From the NCBI RefSeq assembly GCF_001879205.1, contig NZ_MLFK01000006.1, positions 186,001 to 250,000 on the forward strand: a stretch of DNA of 64,000 nucleotides, written 5' to 3'. The translations under genes and the position numbers were made by a program. Below, piece after piece: positions 26,113 to 36,052 of the stretch. The DNA is from Flavobacterium johnsoniae. GTDB taxonomy: Bacteria > Bacteroidota > Bacteroidia > Flavobacteriales > Flavobacteriaceae. The notes beneath the pieces are model-generated. The model was not told the origin of the DNA, made no database searches, and saw only the letters and a program-made list of their open reading frames with translations. Within the stretch, counting starts at the first letter, position 1. Each line of letters begins with the position of its first letter.

Positions 26113-28629
26113 ATGGCAAAGAATTTAGTAATAGTGGAGTCACCTGCAAAGGCGAAAACGATCGAGAAATTTCTTGGAAACGATTTTCAGGTGGAGTCAA
26201 GTTATGGTCACATAGCCGACTTACCATCAAAGGAAATAGGAGTAGATGTAGAGAATGGTTTTAGACCTAAATATGAAGTTTCTCCGGATAAAAAAGCTTT
26301 GGTAAGTAAACTTAAAACACTGTCTAAAAATGCCGAAACGGTTTGGTTAGCAAGTGATGAGGACCGCGAAGGGGAAGCTATTTCATGGCACCTGGCGGAA
26401 GAACTGAAACTGGATACAAAAAAAACAAAACGAATTGTTTTTCATGAAATTACCAAAACGGCGATTCTTAAAGCAATTGAGAACCCACGAGAAATAGATT
26501 ATAATTTAGTAAATGCTCAGCAGGCACGTCGTGTTCTGGATCGTTTAGTAGGTTATGAATTGTCTCCGGTTTTATGGAGAAAGATTAAAGGCGGACTTTC
26601 TGCCGGTCGTGTACAATCTGTTTCTGTTCGTTTAATTGTTGAGAGAGAACGCGAAATCCAGAATTTTAATGCAGTTGCAAGTTATTCAATTGTTGCCGAA
26701 TTTGTAAACGAAGCAGGAAAAGCCTTTAAAGCAAAACTTCCAAAAAACTTTAATACTAAAAAAGAAGCCGAAGATTTTTTAAATCAAAACATCGGTTCTA
26801 AATATAAGGTAGCTGATTTAGAAACTAAACCTACCAAAAAATCTCCAACAGCACCTTTTACAACTTCTACTCTTCAGCAGGAAGCAGCGAGAAAATTGTA
26901 TTTGCCGGTTGGAATTACAATGCAGTTAGCACAACGTTTATACGAGGCGGGACTTATTACTTATATGAGAACTGACAGCGTTAATCTTTCAAAAGAGGCG
27001 ATGAGCGCTGCTGAAGCTGAAATCATAAAATCTTACGGAAAAGAATTTTCAAAACCGAGAACTTTTGCTACCAAAAGTAAAGGAGCACAAGAAGCGCACG
27101 AAGCAATTCGTCCAACCGATATGTCGCGCCATACTGTAAATATTGACCGTGATCAGGCTCGTTTGTATGATTTGATCTGGAAAAGAACCTTGGCATCTCA
27201 AATGAGCGATGCGCAGCTTGAAAGAACAAACGTGAAAATTGAAGCGGATAATCACAACGAAATTTTTACAGCTTCTGGAGAAGTTTTGCTTTTTGAAGGT
27301 TTCTTAAAAGTTTATTTAGAAGGTCACGATGATGATGAAGAAGAGCAAGAAGGAATGCTTCCTGCTTTAAAAGTAAACGAAAAACTGGCTAATAACTATA
27401 TTACAGCCACAGAACGATATTCAAGACCTCCGGCACGTTATACAGAAGCCTCTTTGGTTAAAAAATTAGAAGAATTGGGAATTGGGCGTCCGTCTACTTA
27501 TGCACCAACTATTTCCACTATCATCAACAGAAATTATGTTGAAAAAGGAACACTGGAAGGACAGGAACGTAATTATACGCAGCTTACTTTGCAAAATAGT
27601 AAAGTAGGCGAGAAGCTTCTTAAGGAAAATACAGGTTCTGATAAAGGAAAACTGGTTCCAACTGACATTGGAACAATTGTTACTGATTTCCTGGTAAAGA
27701 ACTTCGGAAATATTTTAGATTATAATTTTACTGCAAAAGTAGAACAGGATTTTGACGAAATTGCCGAAGGAAATATCGACTGGGCAATTATGATGCAGGA
27801 TTTCTACAATAAATTTCATCCAAATGTAAAAGAAGTTGAGGCAAATGCTGAACGTGAAAGCGGTGAAAGAATTTTAGGAAAAGATGCAGACGGAAGACAG
27901 GTTTCGGTTCGTTTAGGAAAATTTGGACCAATGGCTCAAATTGGAGAGGCAGACGACGAAGATAAAAAGTTTGCCAGCTTAATGTCAGATCAAAATATTG
28001 GAAATATTACGCTTGAAGAAGCTTTGAATTTATTCTTGCTTCCTAAAAATTTAGGAGATTATAAAGGAGAAGAAGTAGAGGTAAGTAACGGTCGTTATGG
28101 TCCTTATGTACGTCACGGAAGTGTATTTATTTCATTGCCAAGAGGTGAAGACCCGCTTGGAGTTACAAAAGAAAGAGCTCAGGAATTAATCGATGACAAA
28201 GCACTTGCAGATGCGCCAATTGCGGTTTATAAAGGAGAGCCTGTTCAAAAAGGTGTGGGGCGTTTTGGTCCGTTCATCAAATGGAATGGTCTTTTTGTAA
28301 ATGTGAGTAAAAAGTACAATTTTGATAATTTATCTCAGGCAGAAGTTGAAGAATTAATTGAAGATAAATTACAAAAGAATATTGATAAAGTTCTTCACAA
28401 CTGGGAAGAAGAAGGAATTTTGGTTGAAAAAGCACGTTGGGGACGTTCAGTTATTACAAAAGGCAAAATCAAAATTGAATTAAGTAAAGATGTTGATGCA
28501 ACAAAATTAACATTGGCCGAAGTTCAGGAAATGATTGCTAAGAAAACACCAGCTAAAAAAGCGCCGGCAAAAAAAGCCGCAACAACCAAGAAAGCAACGG
28601 CTAAAAAACCAGCTGCAAAAAAGAAATAA
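26113..28629 (+). CDS. topA: DNA topoisomerase I
   Basis: The type IA topoisomerase that relaxes negative supercoils. At 838 residues, it opens with the TOPRIM segment (KNLVIVESPAKAKTIEKFLG and WLASDEDREGEAISWHL). The active-site tyrosine is in GLITYMRTDSVNLS. C-terminal repeats of the GRYGPYVRHG / GRFGPFIKWNG kind replace zinc fingers, and a Lys/Ala/Pro-rich tail (KKTPAKKAPAKKAATTKK) resembles histone-like DNA-binding tails and is usual in Bacteroidota. The next gene begins 4 bp after the stop, so the two are cotranscribed. Confidence 0.98.
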   Translation: MAKNLVIVESPAKAKTIEKFLGNDFQVESSYGHIADLPSKEIGVDVENGFRPKYEVSPDKKALVSKLKTLSKNAETVWLASDEDREGEAISWHLAEELKLDTKKTKRIVFHEITKTAILKAIENPREIDYNLVNAQQARRVLDRLVGYELSPVLWRKIKGGLSAGRVQSVSVRLIVEREREIQNFNAVASYSIVAEFVNEAGKAFKAKLPKNFNTKKEAEDFLNQNIGSKYKVADLETKPTKKSPTAPFTTSTLQQEAARKLYLPVGITMQLAQRLYEAGLITYMRTDSVNLSKEAMSAAEAEIIKSYGKEFSKPRTFATKSKGAQEAHEAIRPTDMSRHTVNIDRDQARLYDLIWKRTLASQMSDAQLERTNVKIEADNHNEIFTASGEVLLFEGFLKVYLEGHDDDEEEQEGMLPALKVNEKLANNYITATERYSRPPARYTEASLVKKLEELGIGRPSTYAPTISTIINRNYVEKGTLEGQERNYTQLTLQNSKVGEKLLKENTGSDKGKLVPTDIGTIVTDFLVKNFGNILDYNFTAKVEQDFDEIAEGNIDWAIMMQDFYNKFHPNVKEVEANAERESGERILGKDADGRQVSVRLGKFGPMAQIGEADDEDKKFASLMSDQNIGNITLEEALNLFLLPKNLGDYKGEEVEVSNGRYGPYVRHGSVFISLPRGEDPLGVTKERAQELIDDKALADAPIAVYKGEPVQKGVGRFGPFIKWNGLFVNVSKKYNFDNLSQAEVEELIEDKLQKNIDKVLHNWEEEGILVEKARWGRSVITKGKIKIELSKDVDATKLTLAEVQEMIAKKTPAKKAPAKKAATTKKATAKKPAAKKK

Positions 28630-28633
28630 AAAA

Positions 28634-29785
28634 ATGGAATTTGATTTTCTAGAGCCTTTAAATGACGGAATTTTAAAATTCATCAGTTCATTGTCTTCAC
28701 AAGAACTGGGGAGTAAAATTGTTTTGCATACCCAGGATCAGTTTCCGGATATCAGCAAAATTAATATTGCGATTGTCGGTGTTTTAGAAGATCGTCGTAA
28801 TGTTAATGCGGTCCATGAAGTCAATCTTACTTCTATTCGTAAAAAGCTTTACGGTATGTTTCCGGGCAACTGGGATGCATCAATTGCAGACTTAGGAGAT
28901 ATTCTTGCAGGAGATTCTGTAGAGGATACTTACTTCGCAGTTAAAAAAGTTACATCGACCTTAATTAAGAATAAAGTGATTCCTATAGTCCTGGGAGGTT
29001 CTCAGGATTTAACATATGCTTTATATCGCGCTTATGATGATTTAGAGCAAATGGTGAATATGGTTTCTGTAGATAATAAGTTTGATTTTGGTAAAGAAAA
29101 TGAAACAGTTTCGGCTAATTCTTACCTGACTCAAATTATTATTAATGAGCCAAATAATCTTTTTAATTATTGTAATATTGGTTATCAAACCTATTATAAC
29201 TCTCAAGAGGAGATAGATTTAATCGAGAAGTTGTTTTTTGATGCTTACCGTTTAGGAGAGATTTCAAACAACATTGCCTTGGCTGAGCCTGTTTTTAGAG
29301 ATGCCGATTTAGTTAGTATCGATTTAAATTCAGTAAAATCTTCAGCTTCAGGTAATATGGTTTCTTTTGAGCCAAATGGCTTTAACGGAAAAGAGATTTG
29401 TTCTCTGGCAAGATATGCCGGAATTAGTGATAAAGTTTCTTCTTTTGGAGTGTTTAATCACAATAGCACATTGCCCGAAGCTCCTATTGTTGCTCAGATT
29501 ATATGGTATTTTATTGAAGGGTATCATTATCGTTCTAAGGAATATCCGTTTGGAAGCAGAACCAATTATTTAAAATACATTGTACCTCTTGAAGAAGAAG
29601 AACTTGTTTTTTATAAAAGTGACAAAACAGAGCGCTGGTGGATCGAAATTCCATTTGAAACAAATGGGCACAATAAACTAAAAAGAAATACGTTATTACC
29701 GTGTTCTTATGACGAATATTTAAGCGCATGTAACCAAGAATTGCCAGAAAGATGGTGGAAAGCACAGCGAAAAAACGCTTTGTAA
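28634..29785 (+). CDS. Ureohydrolase (arginase/formimidoylglutamase)-fold protein with lost metal ligands
   Basis: A 383-residue protein of the arginase/agmatinase/formimidoylglutamase superfamily. The overall order of motifs is kept but the manganese ligands are changed. The GGDHS loop reads GGSQD (121-125), DAHxD reads DNKFD (147-151) and SxDxDxxDP reads SIDLNSVKS (228-236). The protein is thus probably not a hydrolase. Longer readings from 28535 overlap topA out of frame, so the ATG at 28634 is used. It sits between topA and gldK; similar genes near gldK in other Bacteroidota would suggest a link with gliding or secretion, but that is inference. Confidence 0.8.
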   Translation: MEFDFLEPLNDGILKFISSLSSQELGSKIVLHTQDQFPDISKINIAIVGVLEDRRNVNAVHEVNLTSIRKKLYGMFPGNWDASIADLGDILAGDSVEDTYFAVKKVTSTLIKNKVIPIVLGGSQDLTYALYRAYDDLEQMVNMVSVDNKFDFGKENETVSANSYLTQIIINEPNNLFNYCNIGYQTYYNSQEEIDLIEKLFFDAYRLGEISNNIALAEPVFRDADLVSIDLNSVKSSASGNMVSFEPNGFNGKEICSLARYAGISDKVSSFGVFNHNSTLPEAPIVAQIIWYFIEGYHYRSKEYPFGSRTNYLKYIVPLEEEELVFYKSDKTERWWIEIPFETNGHNKLKRNTLLPCSYDEYLSACNQELPERWWKAQRKNAL

Positions 29786-30048
29786 ATTAAAAATTTAAAA
29801 GAAATCTTAAAATTTTTCAATTTCAAAAAAATAAGTTAAAAAATTTAGTAAGATAATGTTTATATATTATAAAATTTAACGTTTTACATCGATTTTTTTA
29901 ATCAGTTTATCGATGAAATATTTTTTTTTTATTTTTTTTAACATTATTTTTGAACGGTAAAATAAATTTCGCAAGTAGTATTGTTTTTTAGATAAATAAT
30001 AAATACGTTTACGGACTTTTAATAATGAATAGATAATCCCAAATTTAT

Positions 30049-31443
30049 ATGAAGAAGTTTATTGCATTTGCAGCAATGTTAACACTAGTAATCGGCTGTG
30101 GTAAGTCAGGTGACAAAGGTGAATTAGTTGGTGTTACAGGAGGGAAATGGCATCCCGAGAAGCCTTATGGAATGACATTAGTTCCGGGTGGATCTTTTAT
30201 TATGGGTAAATCAGATGCTGATTTAGCTAATGTGGAAGATGCTCCAACTAAATCAGTAACGGTTCGTGCGTTTTATATGGACGAAACTGAGATCACTAAT
30301 AGTGAGTACCGTCAATTTGTAGAATGGGTAAAAGATTCTACAATGAGAGTTCGTCTTGCTATCTTGGCTGATGAAACTGGTCAAAAAAGTACTGGTGACA
30401 AAGGAAAAAAAGGAGGCAGTATTGCTGATTATGCATTTAATGATTCTGAGCCGGATAAAATGACGGCTTATGATAAATACATGTATGATAATTATTATAG
30501 TGTAGGGACAAAAGATGATCCGTATGCTGGTAGAAAATTAAACAAAAAAGTTAAGTTAATTAAAGATACTAAAGCTTACCCAGATGAATACTATGCTGAG
30601 GTAATGGATTCTATGTATTTGCCAATTGAAGAATCATATAATGGTTTAAGAACAATTGATGTAAATAAATTGAAATTCCGTTATTCATGGATGGATATTC
30701 AGGCTGCTGCAAAAGCTAAAGTTGGAAAAAGAAAAGATTTCGTTAAGACTGAGCAGGTTAGTGTTTATCCTGACACAACAGTTTGGATTAAAGATTTTGC
30801 TTATTCATATAATGAGCCAATGCATAATGATTACTTCTGGCATAAAGCTTATGGAGATTATCCGGTAGTAGGAGTAACTTGGAAACAAGCTAAGGCTTTC
30901 TGTGCTTGGAGAACTTTAAATAAAAACAGCTATATCAAATCTAAGAAAAAGGGACGTGATTTAGTAAACTCTTTCAGACTTCCAACAGAAGCAGAATGGG
31001 AGTATGCTGCAAGAGGTGGTCTTGAATCTGCAACTTATCCTTGGGGAGGTCCTTACACTAAGAGTGACAGAGGTTGTTTCTTAGCTAACTTCAAACCAAA
31101 CAGAGGAGATTATGCAGCTGATGAGGCTTTATATACTGTTGAAGCTAAATCATACGATCCAAACGGATACGGATTATACAACATGGCAGGAAACGTTTCA
31201 GAGTGGACAGATTCAGCTTATAATCCAAATGCATACGAATATGTTTCTACAATGAACCCTAACGTAATTGATGGAAACAACCAAAGAAAAGTTGTTCGTG
31301 GAGGATCTTGGAAAGATGTTGCTTACTTCCTACAAGTAAGTACTCGTGATCACGAATATGCTGATTCTGCAAGAAGTTACATTGGTTTCAGAACTGTACA
31401 AGATTACATGGGAACTCAAGTAACAGGAAGCGGAAAAAAATAA
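30049..31443 (+). CDS. gldK: Gliding motility / T9SS lipoprotein GldK
   Basis: Outer-membrane-associated lipoprotein of the type IX secretion system; with GldN it forms the periplasmic ring. The 464 residues start with a lipoprotein signal (lipobox LVIGC, Cys17), then a formylglycine-generating-enzyme/sulfatase-modifying fold (MTLVPGGSFIMGKSD, FYMDETEITNSEYRQFV, RLPTEAEWEYAARGG, GNVSEWTDSAY, VRGGSWKD). The enzyme family's catalytic role is not expected here. It begins the gldKLMN cluster, with 72 bp to gldL. The 263 bp upstream are very AT-rich and should hold the promoter. Confidence 0.97.
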   Translation: MKKFIAFAAMLTLVIGCGKSGDKGELVGVTGGKWHPEKPYGMTLVPGGSFIMGKSDADLANVEDAPTKSVTVRAFYMDETEITNSEYRQFVEWVKDSTMRVRLAILADETGQKSTGDKGKKGGSIADYAFNDSEPDKMTAYDKYMYDNYYSVGTKDDPYAGRKLNKKVKLIKDTKAYPDEYYAEVMDSMYLPIEESYNGLRTIDVNKLKFRYSWMDIQAAAKAKVGKRKDFVKTEQVSVYPDTTVWIKDFAYSYNEPMHNDYFWHKAYGDYPVVGVTWKQAKAFCAWRTLNKNSYIKSKKKGRDLVNSFRLPTEAEWEYAARGGLESATYPWGGPYTKSDRGCFLANFKPNRGDYAADEALYTVEAKSYDPNGYGLYNMAGNVSEWTDSAYNPNAYEYVSTMNPNVIDGNNQRKVVRGGSWKDVAYFLQVSTRDHEYADSARSYIGFRTVQDYMGTQVTGSGKK

Positions 31444-31515
31444 TAGAGTATAATTGAATCAATATACAAAAACCAAATCGAATCTATTTAAAATTAAAAC
31501 CTAAAAAAAAGTATT

Positions 31516-32163
31516 ATGGCATTATTAAGTAAAAAAGTGATGAATTTCGCTTATGGTATGGGAGCGGCAGTAGTAATTATTGGAGCTTTATTCAAAATTA
31601 CTCACTTTGAAATTGGACCATTAACAGGAACTGTTATGTTATCAATCGGATTGGTAACTGAAGCATTAATCTTCGCTCTTTCTGCTTTCGAACCAGTTGA
31701 AGACGAATTAGACTGGACTCTTGTTTACCCAGAATTAGCTAACGGACAAGCTAGAAAAAAAGCTGACAAAGTTGAAACTCCATCTGATGCTCAAGGATTA
31801 TTGTCTCAAAAATTAGACGCAATGTTAAAAGAAGCTAAAGTTGATGGTGAATTAATGTCAAGCTTAGGAAACAGCATCAAAAATTTCGAAGGAGCTGCAA
31901 AAGCAATTTCTCCAACAGTAGATTCTATTGCAGGTCAAAAGAAATATGCTGAAGAAATGTCTCTTGCTGCTGCGCAAATGGAATCATTAAACAGCTTATA
32001 TAAAGTACAATTAGAAAGTGCTTCAAGAAATGCACAAGCAAACAGTGAAATCGCTGAAAATGCTTCTAAATTAAAAGAACAAATGGCATCTATGACTGCA
32101 AACATTGCTTCATTAAACAGTGTTTATGGTGGTATGCTTTCTGCAATGAGTAACAAAGGATAA
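31516..32163 (+). CDS. gldL: Gliding motor protein GldL
   Basis: Inner-membrane stator of the proton-driven T9SS/gliding motor, working with GldM. The 215 residues contain two transmembrane helices (about 10-28 and 36-58) and a long cytoplasmic coiled-coil-like tail. Glu49 lies inside the second helix (LVTEALIFAL), the position reported as essential for proton coupling in F. johnsoniae GldL. Its gene is 49 bp before gldM. Assignment is firm by sequence and context. Confidence 0.97.
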   Translation: MALLSKKVMNFAYGMGAAVVIIGALFKITHFEIGPLTGTVMLSIGLVTEALIFALSAFEPVEDELDWTLVYPELANGQARKKADKVETPSDAQGLLSQKLDAMLKEAKVDGELMSSLGNSIKNFEGAAKAISPTVDSIAGQKKYAEEMSLAAAQMESLNSLYKVQLESASRNAQANSEIAENASKLKEQMASMTANIASLNSVYGGMLSAMSNKG

Positions 32164-32212
32164 TTAGTTTTTGACTATATATTAAATATTAATAAGAACT
32201 AATTAGAAAAAA

Positions 32213-33754
32213 ATGGCAGGAGGAAAATTAACCCCTAGACAGAAGATGATTAACCTGATGTATCTGGTTTTCATCGCAATGTTAGCAATGAACGTATCAA
32301 AAGAAGTTATTTCTGCTTTTGGTTTGATGAACGAAAAATTTGAAGGTGCAAATACTAGTTCAACTGAAACAAATGCAAGTTTATTAACATCTTTAGATCA
32401 AAAAGCTGCTGAAGCAAAAGGAGAATTTGCTATCGCTGCAGTTACTGCTCACAAAGTTGAAACAATCTCTAAAGAATTTTATGATTATATAGGATCTTTA
32501 AAAGCTCAGGCTGTTAAAGGATTTGAAGTTGATAAAGAAACTGGAAAAATGCCATACGAAGCTATGGATAGAGGTGATAACATCGACGACTGGTTTACAG
32601 GTGACGGTTACACTAAAAAAGGAAATGAAATTATTTCAAAAATAGAAAAATACAAATCAGATATTAAAGCTGCTTTAGGTACAGATAAAAAATATGCTGG
32701 TATTATTTCTGAGGTTGAGAAAAAATTTGATGTTTCTGACGTAAAAAACAAAGAAGGTATTAAAGAAAAATACTTAGCATACCACTTCAAAGGATTTCCT
32801 GCAATTGCATCAGCTGCTAAACTTTCAGCTTGGCAGAATGACGTGAAAAAAGTTGAAGCTGACGTTTACAACAGTGCTTTAGGAAAAGCTGCAGTTGCTG
32901 CTGCTTCCTATAGTAACTATCAGGCAATTGTTGTTTTAGACAAAAATGCTTACTTCCAAGGAGAAAAAGTTACTGGTAAAGTAGTTTTAGGTCGTTATGA
33001 CGAAAACACAAAACCAACTTCTTTCCAAGGTCCAGGACAAATTGTTAACGGACAAGCTGTTATCTCATTAACTGCTGGAGGTGTTGGAGAACAAGATATC
33101 AACGGACAATTTACTTTCTTAGAAGATGGTAAAAACATTCCATTGAAATTTGCCGGGAAATATGTTGTAGTTCCAAGACCAAATTCAGCTACAATTTCTG
33201 CTGATAAAATGAATGTTGTGTATAGAGGTGTTGTTAACCCAATCTCTGTATCATTCGCTGGTGTTGATGCTAACAAAATTGTTGCAAGTGCTCCGGGATT
33301 ATCTTCTGCAGGTAAACCAGGAAAATATAACATGAGCCCAGGTCAAGGCACTGAGGCTACAATCTCTGTGACTGGTACATTACCAAACGGAGATAAAGTT
33401 ACAGATAAGAAAACATTCAGAATTAAAGGTATTCCTGGTCCAACAGGTACAATTAGAGGTGAAATGGGAGTTGTTAAAGGTCCTAAATCTAACTTAGAAA
33501 TTGCTACTATTGGTGCTAAATTACTTGATTTTGATTTTGAAGTTGGTTTAGATGTTGTAGGATTTAATATGAAAATTGCTGGACAACCTACAGTTGTTGT
33601 TAGTGGTAATAGATTAAATGCTCAATGTAAATCAGTTCTTTCCAGAGCTGGTAAAGGAGACCAGGTTACTATTTCTGAAATTAAAACTAAACTTGTTGGA
33701 GCTGGTAGTTATTTATTACCAAGAACTGCTCCGGTAATTTACGAAATACAATAA
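32213..33754 (+). CDS. gldM: Gliding motor protein GldM
   Basis: The rotor-like partner of GldL, which spans the periplasm to drive T9SS export and gliding. The 513 residues have a single N-terminal transmembrane helix (about 12-32, KMINLMYLVFIAMLAMNVSK) preceded by Arg9, reported to pair with the GldL glutamate. The periplasmic part begins with helical bundles (to ~220) and continues into Ig-like beta domains, e.g. YVVVPRPNSATISADKMNVV. The gene is 44 bp before gldN. Confidence 0.97.
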   Translation: MAGGKLTPRQKMINLMYLVFIAMLAMNVSKEVISAFGLMNEKFEGANTSSTETNASLLTSLDQKAAEAKGEFAIAAVTAHKVETISKEFYDYIGSLKAQAVKGFEVDKETGKMPYEAMDRGDNIDDWFTGDGYTKKGNEIISKIEKYKSDIKAALGTDKKYAGIISEVEKKFDVSDVKNKEGIKEKYLAYHFKGFPAIASAAKLSAWQNDVKKVEADVYNSALGKAAVAAASYSNYQAIVVLDKNAYFQGEKVTGKVVLGRYDENTKPTSFQGPGQIVNGQAVISLTAGGVGEQDINGQFTFLEDGKNIPLKFAGKYVVVPRPNSATISADKMNVVYRGVVNPISVSFAGVDANKIVASAPGLSSAGKPGKYNMSPGQGTEATISVTGTLPNGDKVTDKKTFRIKGIPGPTGTIRGEMGVVKGPKSNLEIATIGAKLLDFDFEVGLDVVGFNMKIAGQPTVVVSGNRLNAQCKSVLSRAGKGDQVTISEIKTKLVGAGSYLLPRTAPVIYEIQ

Positions 33755-33798
33755 TAAAGTAGTTTAAACTACGTTCAATATCTTATAATGATACCACG

Positions 33799-34788
33799 AT
33801 GAAAGTAAGAAATTTTTTAATAGCTATTGTTTGTATCGCTGGAGGTTTTGCTTCTAATGCGCAATCTAATTTGCTTAATGCGAAAACCCCTGCTCAAATT
33901 GGACTTAAAACTCCTGCGCAACTTATCTCAGATAATGATAAGCCTTTAGCTTACGGTTATGTTGATGATAGAGATATCTTGATGGGAAAAACTACTTGGG
34001 AGATCATTGATTTGAATGAAAAGATCAACTTTCCAATGTATTTTCCTGTAGATACAGCTAATATTGGTTCTGATAGACGTTCACTTTACGATGTTTTGAC
34101 GAAAGCCATTAAAAAAGGCAAAATAACTGAAGTTTACTCTGATAGTTATTTCAATACTAAAAAATCTATGAAAGACATCGAAGGTGCATTATCTCGTATT
34201 GATACTACAGATGCTGGTAGAGAGCTTATCAACCAATATCCTGATGACTACAAATCACGTGTTGTGAAGAAAAAAGTGGTTACGGGTACTGGTAAAAAGA
34301 AAGTTGTTACTTACGTTGACGAGACAGTTGGGCCAACAAGAACGGTTCCTGCTGAGTATATCTTGAAACAAGATCTTACTTCTGCTGATGTTACACAATA
34401 CAAAATCAAAGGATACTGGTATTTTGACAAACGTCAAAGTGAGTTGAAATATCGTTTACTTGGAATTTGTCCTGTAACTCCAGACGTTTATACAATGAAT
34501 AGTGACGAAAAGGATTATATTGAGTTATTCTGGGTATTTTTCCCAAATGCACGTGAAGCACTGCATGAAGCAAAAGCTTTTAATGATAACAACTCGGCAC
34601 TTCCAATTTCATTTGACCAGATATTAAACTCTAGACGTTTTAACGCAGTAGTTTACAAAGAGGAAAACCTTTATGGAGACAGAGCGATCAGCGATTATAT
34701 GAAAGATAATGCGCAAAATCAATTGTTAGAATCTGAAAGAGTAAAAGAGAAGATTCGTAACTTCGAACAAGATATGTGGAATTACTAA
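33799..34788 (+). CDS. gldN: Gliding motility / T9SS protein GldN
   Basis: Periplasmic T9SS component that pairs with GldK in the ring complex. The 329 residues have a Sec signal peptide (MKVRNFLIAIVCIAGGFASNAQ) and the DNDKPLAYGYVDDRDILMGK and YWYFDKRQSELKYRLLGICP segments of the family. It ends the gldKLMN run and is followed by a strong terminator at 34812-34843. It is nearly identical through the core to the next gene, gldO. Confidence 0.97.
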   Translation: MKVRNFLIAIVCIAGGFASNAQSNLLNAKTPAQIGLKTPAQLISDNDKPLAYGYVDDRDILMGKTTWEIIDLNEKINFPMYFPVDTANIGSDRRSLYDVLTKAIKKGKITEVYSDSYFNTKKSMKDIEGALSRIDTTDAGRELINQYPDDYKSRVVKKKVVTGTGKKKVVTYVDETVGPTRTVPAEYILKQDLTSADVTQYKIKGYWYFDKRQSELKYRLLGICPVTPDVYTMNSDEKDYIELFWVFFPNAREALHEAKAFNDNNSALPISFDQILNSRRFNAVVYKEENLYGDRAISDYMKDNAQNQLLESERVKEKIRNFEQDMWNY

Positions 34789-34811
34789 GTATCTGAAAAT
34801 AAAATATTTAA

Positions 34812-34847
34812 AAAACTCTTACTACCTTTGTAGTAAGAGTTTTTTTG
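34812..34847 (+). terminator. gldN terminator (copy 1 of a duplicated hairpin)
   Basis: AAAACTCTTACTA (34812-34824) pairs with TAGTAAGAGTTTT (34831-34843), loop CCTTTG, followed by T residues. The same hairpin, with one base change, follows gldO. Confidence 0.92.
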
Positions 34848-34986
34848 TTTTACGGCATAATATTCATTTGTTAAAACTTGTAAACAGCCCTTGATTTTAC
34901 TTACTTTTTATTAATTTTGATTTATGTAAGAAAAATAACAATATATAATTTAAAATCACGTTTAATTTCTTATAATATTTATCACA

Positions 34987-35976
34987 ATGAAAATAAGGAA
35001 TTTTTTAATAATTGTATTTGCTGTCTTTGGTGCATTAGGTGCTAAAGCACAATCTAATTTACTGAATGCTAAAACTGCTGACCAGATTGGGTTAAAGCCT
35101 GCTGCAAGGCTTATTTCTGATAATGATAAGCCATTAGCTTATGGTTATGTAGATGATAGAGATATCTTGATGGGAAAAACTACTTGGGAGATCATTGATT
35201 TGAATGAAAAGATCAATTTTCCTCTATATTTCCCTGTAGATACTGCAAATATAGGACCGGATAGGCGGTCGCTCTACGATGTATTGACTAAGGCTATAAA
35301 AAATGGCAGAATAACAGAAGTTTATACAGATAGTTATTTTAATACCAAAAAGTCAATGAAAGATATTACCGGAGCTTTGTCTCGTGTAGATACTACAGAT
35401 GCCGGTAGAGAACTGATAAACCAATATCCGGATGATTACAGAACACGAGTTGTTAAGAAAAAAGTCGTTACAGGCACTGGTAAGAAAAAAGTTGTTACTT
35501 ATGTAGATGAAACAGTAGGGCCTACAAGAACAGTTCCTGCGGAGTATATATTGAAGCAAGATCTTACAGCTGCTGATGTTTCACAATACAAAATAAAAGG
35601 ATACTGGTACTTTGATAAACGTCAGAGCGAATTGAAATATCGTTTGCTTGGAATTTGTCCTGTAACTCCAGATGTTTATACAATGAATAGTGACGAAAAA
35701 GATTATATTGAATTATTTTGGGTTTTCTTTCCCGATGCGCGGGAAGTTTTGCATGAAGCAAAAGCTTTCAACGACAAAAATTCAGCAGTTCCAATCTCAT
35801 TTGATCAGGTTCTAAATTCAAGACGTTTCAATGCTGTTATCTACAAAGAAGAAAACATGTATGGTGATCGTGAGATTAAAGATTATATTAAGGATGATGC
35901 GCTGAATCAATTATTAGAGTCTGAAAGAGTAAAAGAAAAGATCCGTAATTTTGAGGAAGATATGTGGAATTACTAA
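34987..35976 (+). CDS. gldO: GldN paralog GldO
   Basis: A 329-residue paralog of GldN with the same length and mostly the same residues. Differences cluster in the signal peptide (MKIRNFLIIVFAVFGALGAKAQ) and the C-terminal tail (EIKDYIKDDALNQLL). In F. johnsoniae, gldO is the partly redundant copy of gldN and lies in the same place. It has its own 198-bp upstream region after the gldN terminator, so it is probably transcribed separately. The following terminator copies that of gldN, showing that the duplicated segment included the terminator. Confidence 0.95.
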   Translation: MKIRNFLIIVFAVFGALGAKAQSNLLNAKTADQIGLKPAARLISDNDKPLAYGYVDDRDILMGKTTWEIIDLNEKINFPLYFPVDTANIGPDRRSLYDVLTKAIKNGRITEVYTDSYFNTKKSMKDITGALSRVDTTDAGRELINQYPDDYRTRVVKKKVVTGTGKKKVVTYVDETVGPTRTVPAEYILKQDLTAADVSQYKIKGYWYFDKRQSELKYRLLGICPVTPDVYTMNSDEKDYIELFWVFFPDAREVLHEAKAFNDKNSAVPISFDQVLNSRRFNAVIYKEENMYGDREIKDYIKDDALNQLLESERVKEKIRNFEEDMWNY

Positions 35977-36000
35977 GTACTTAAATCTAAAATTATACGA

Positions 36001-36036
36001 AAAACTCTTACTACCTTTGCAGTAAGAGTTTTTTAT
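36001..36036 (+). terminator. gldO terminator (copy 2 of the duplicated hairpin)
   Basis: AAAACTCTTACT (36001-36012) pairs with AGTAAGAGTTTT (36021-36032) around ACCTTTGC, then a T tract. Confidence 0.92.
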
Positions 36037-36052
36037 TTTATTATACTACACA

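Noticed and set aside
28535-28633. Longer start for the ureohydrolase-like protein inside topA
   Set aside because: The added residues are Lys/Gln/Arg-rich frame-shifted readings of the topA tail; the ATG at 28634 fits the family start and the operon spacing.
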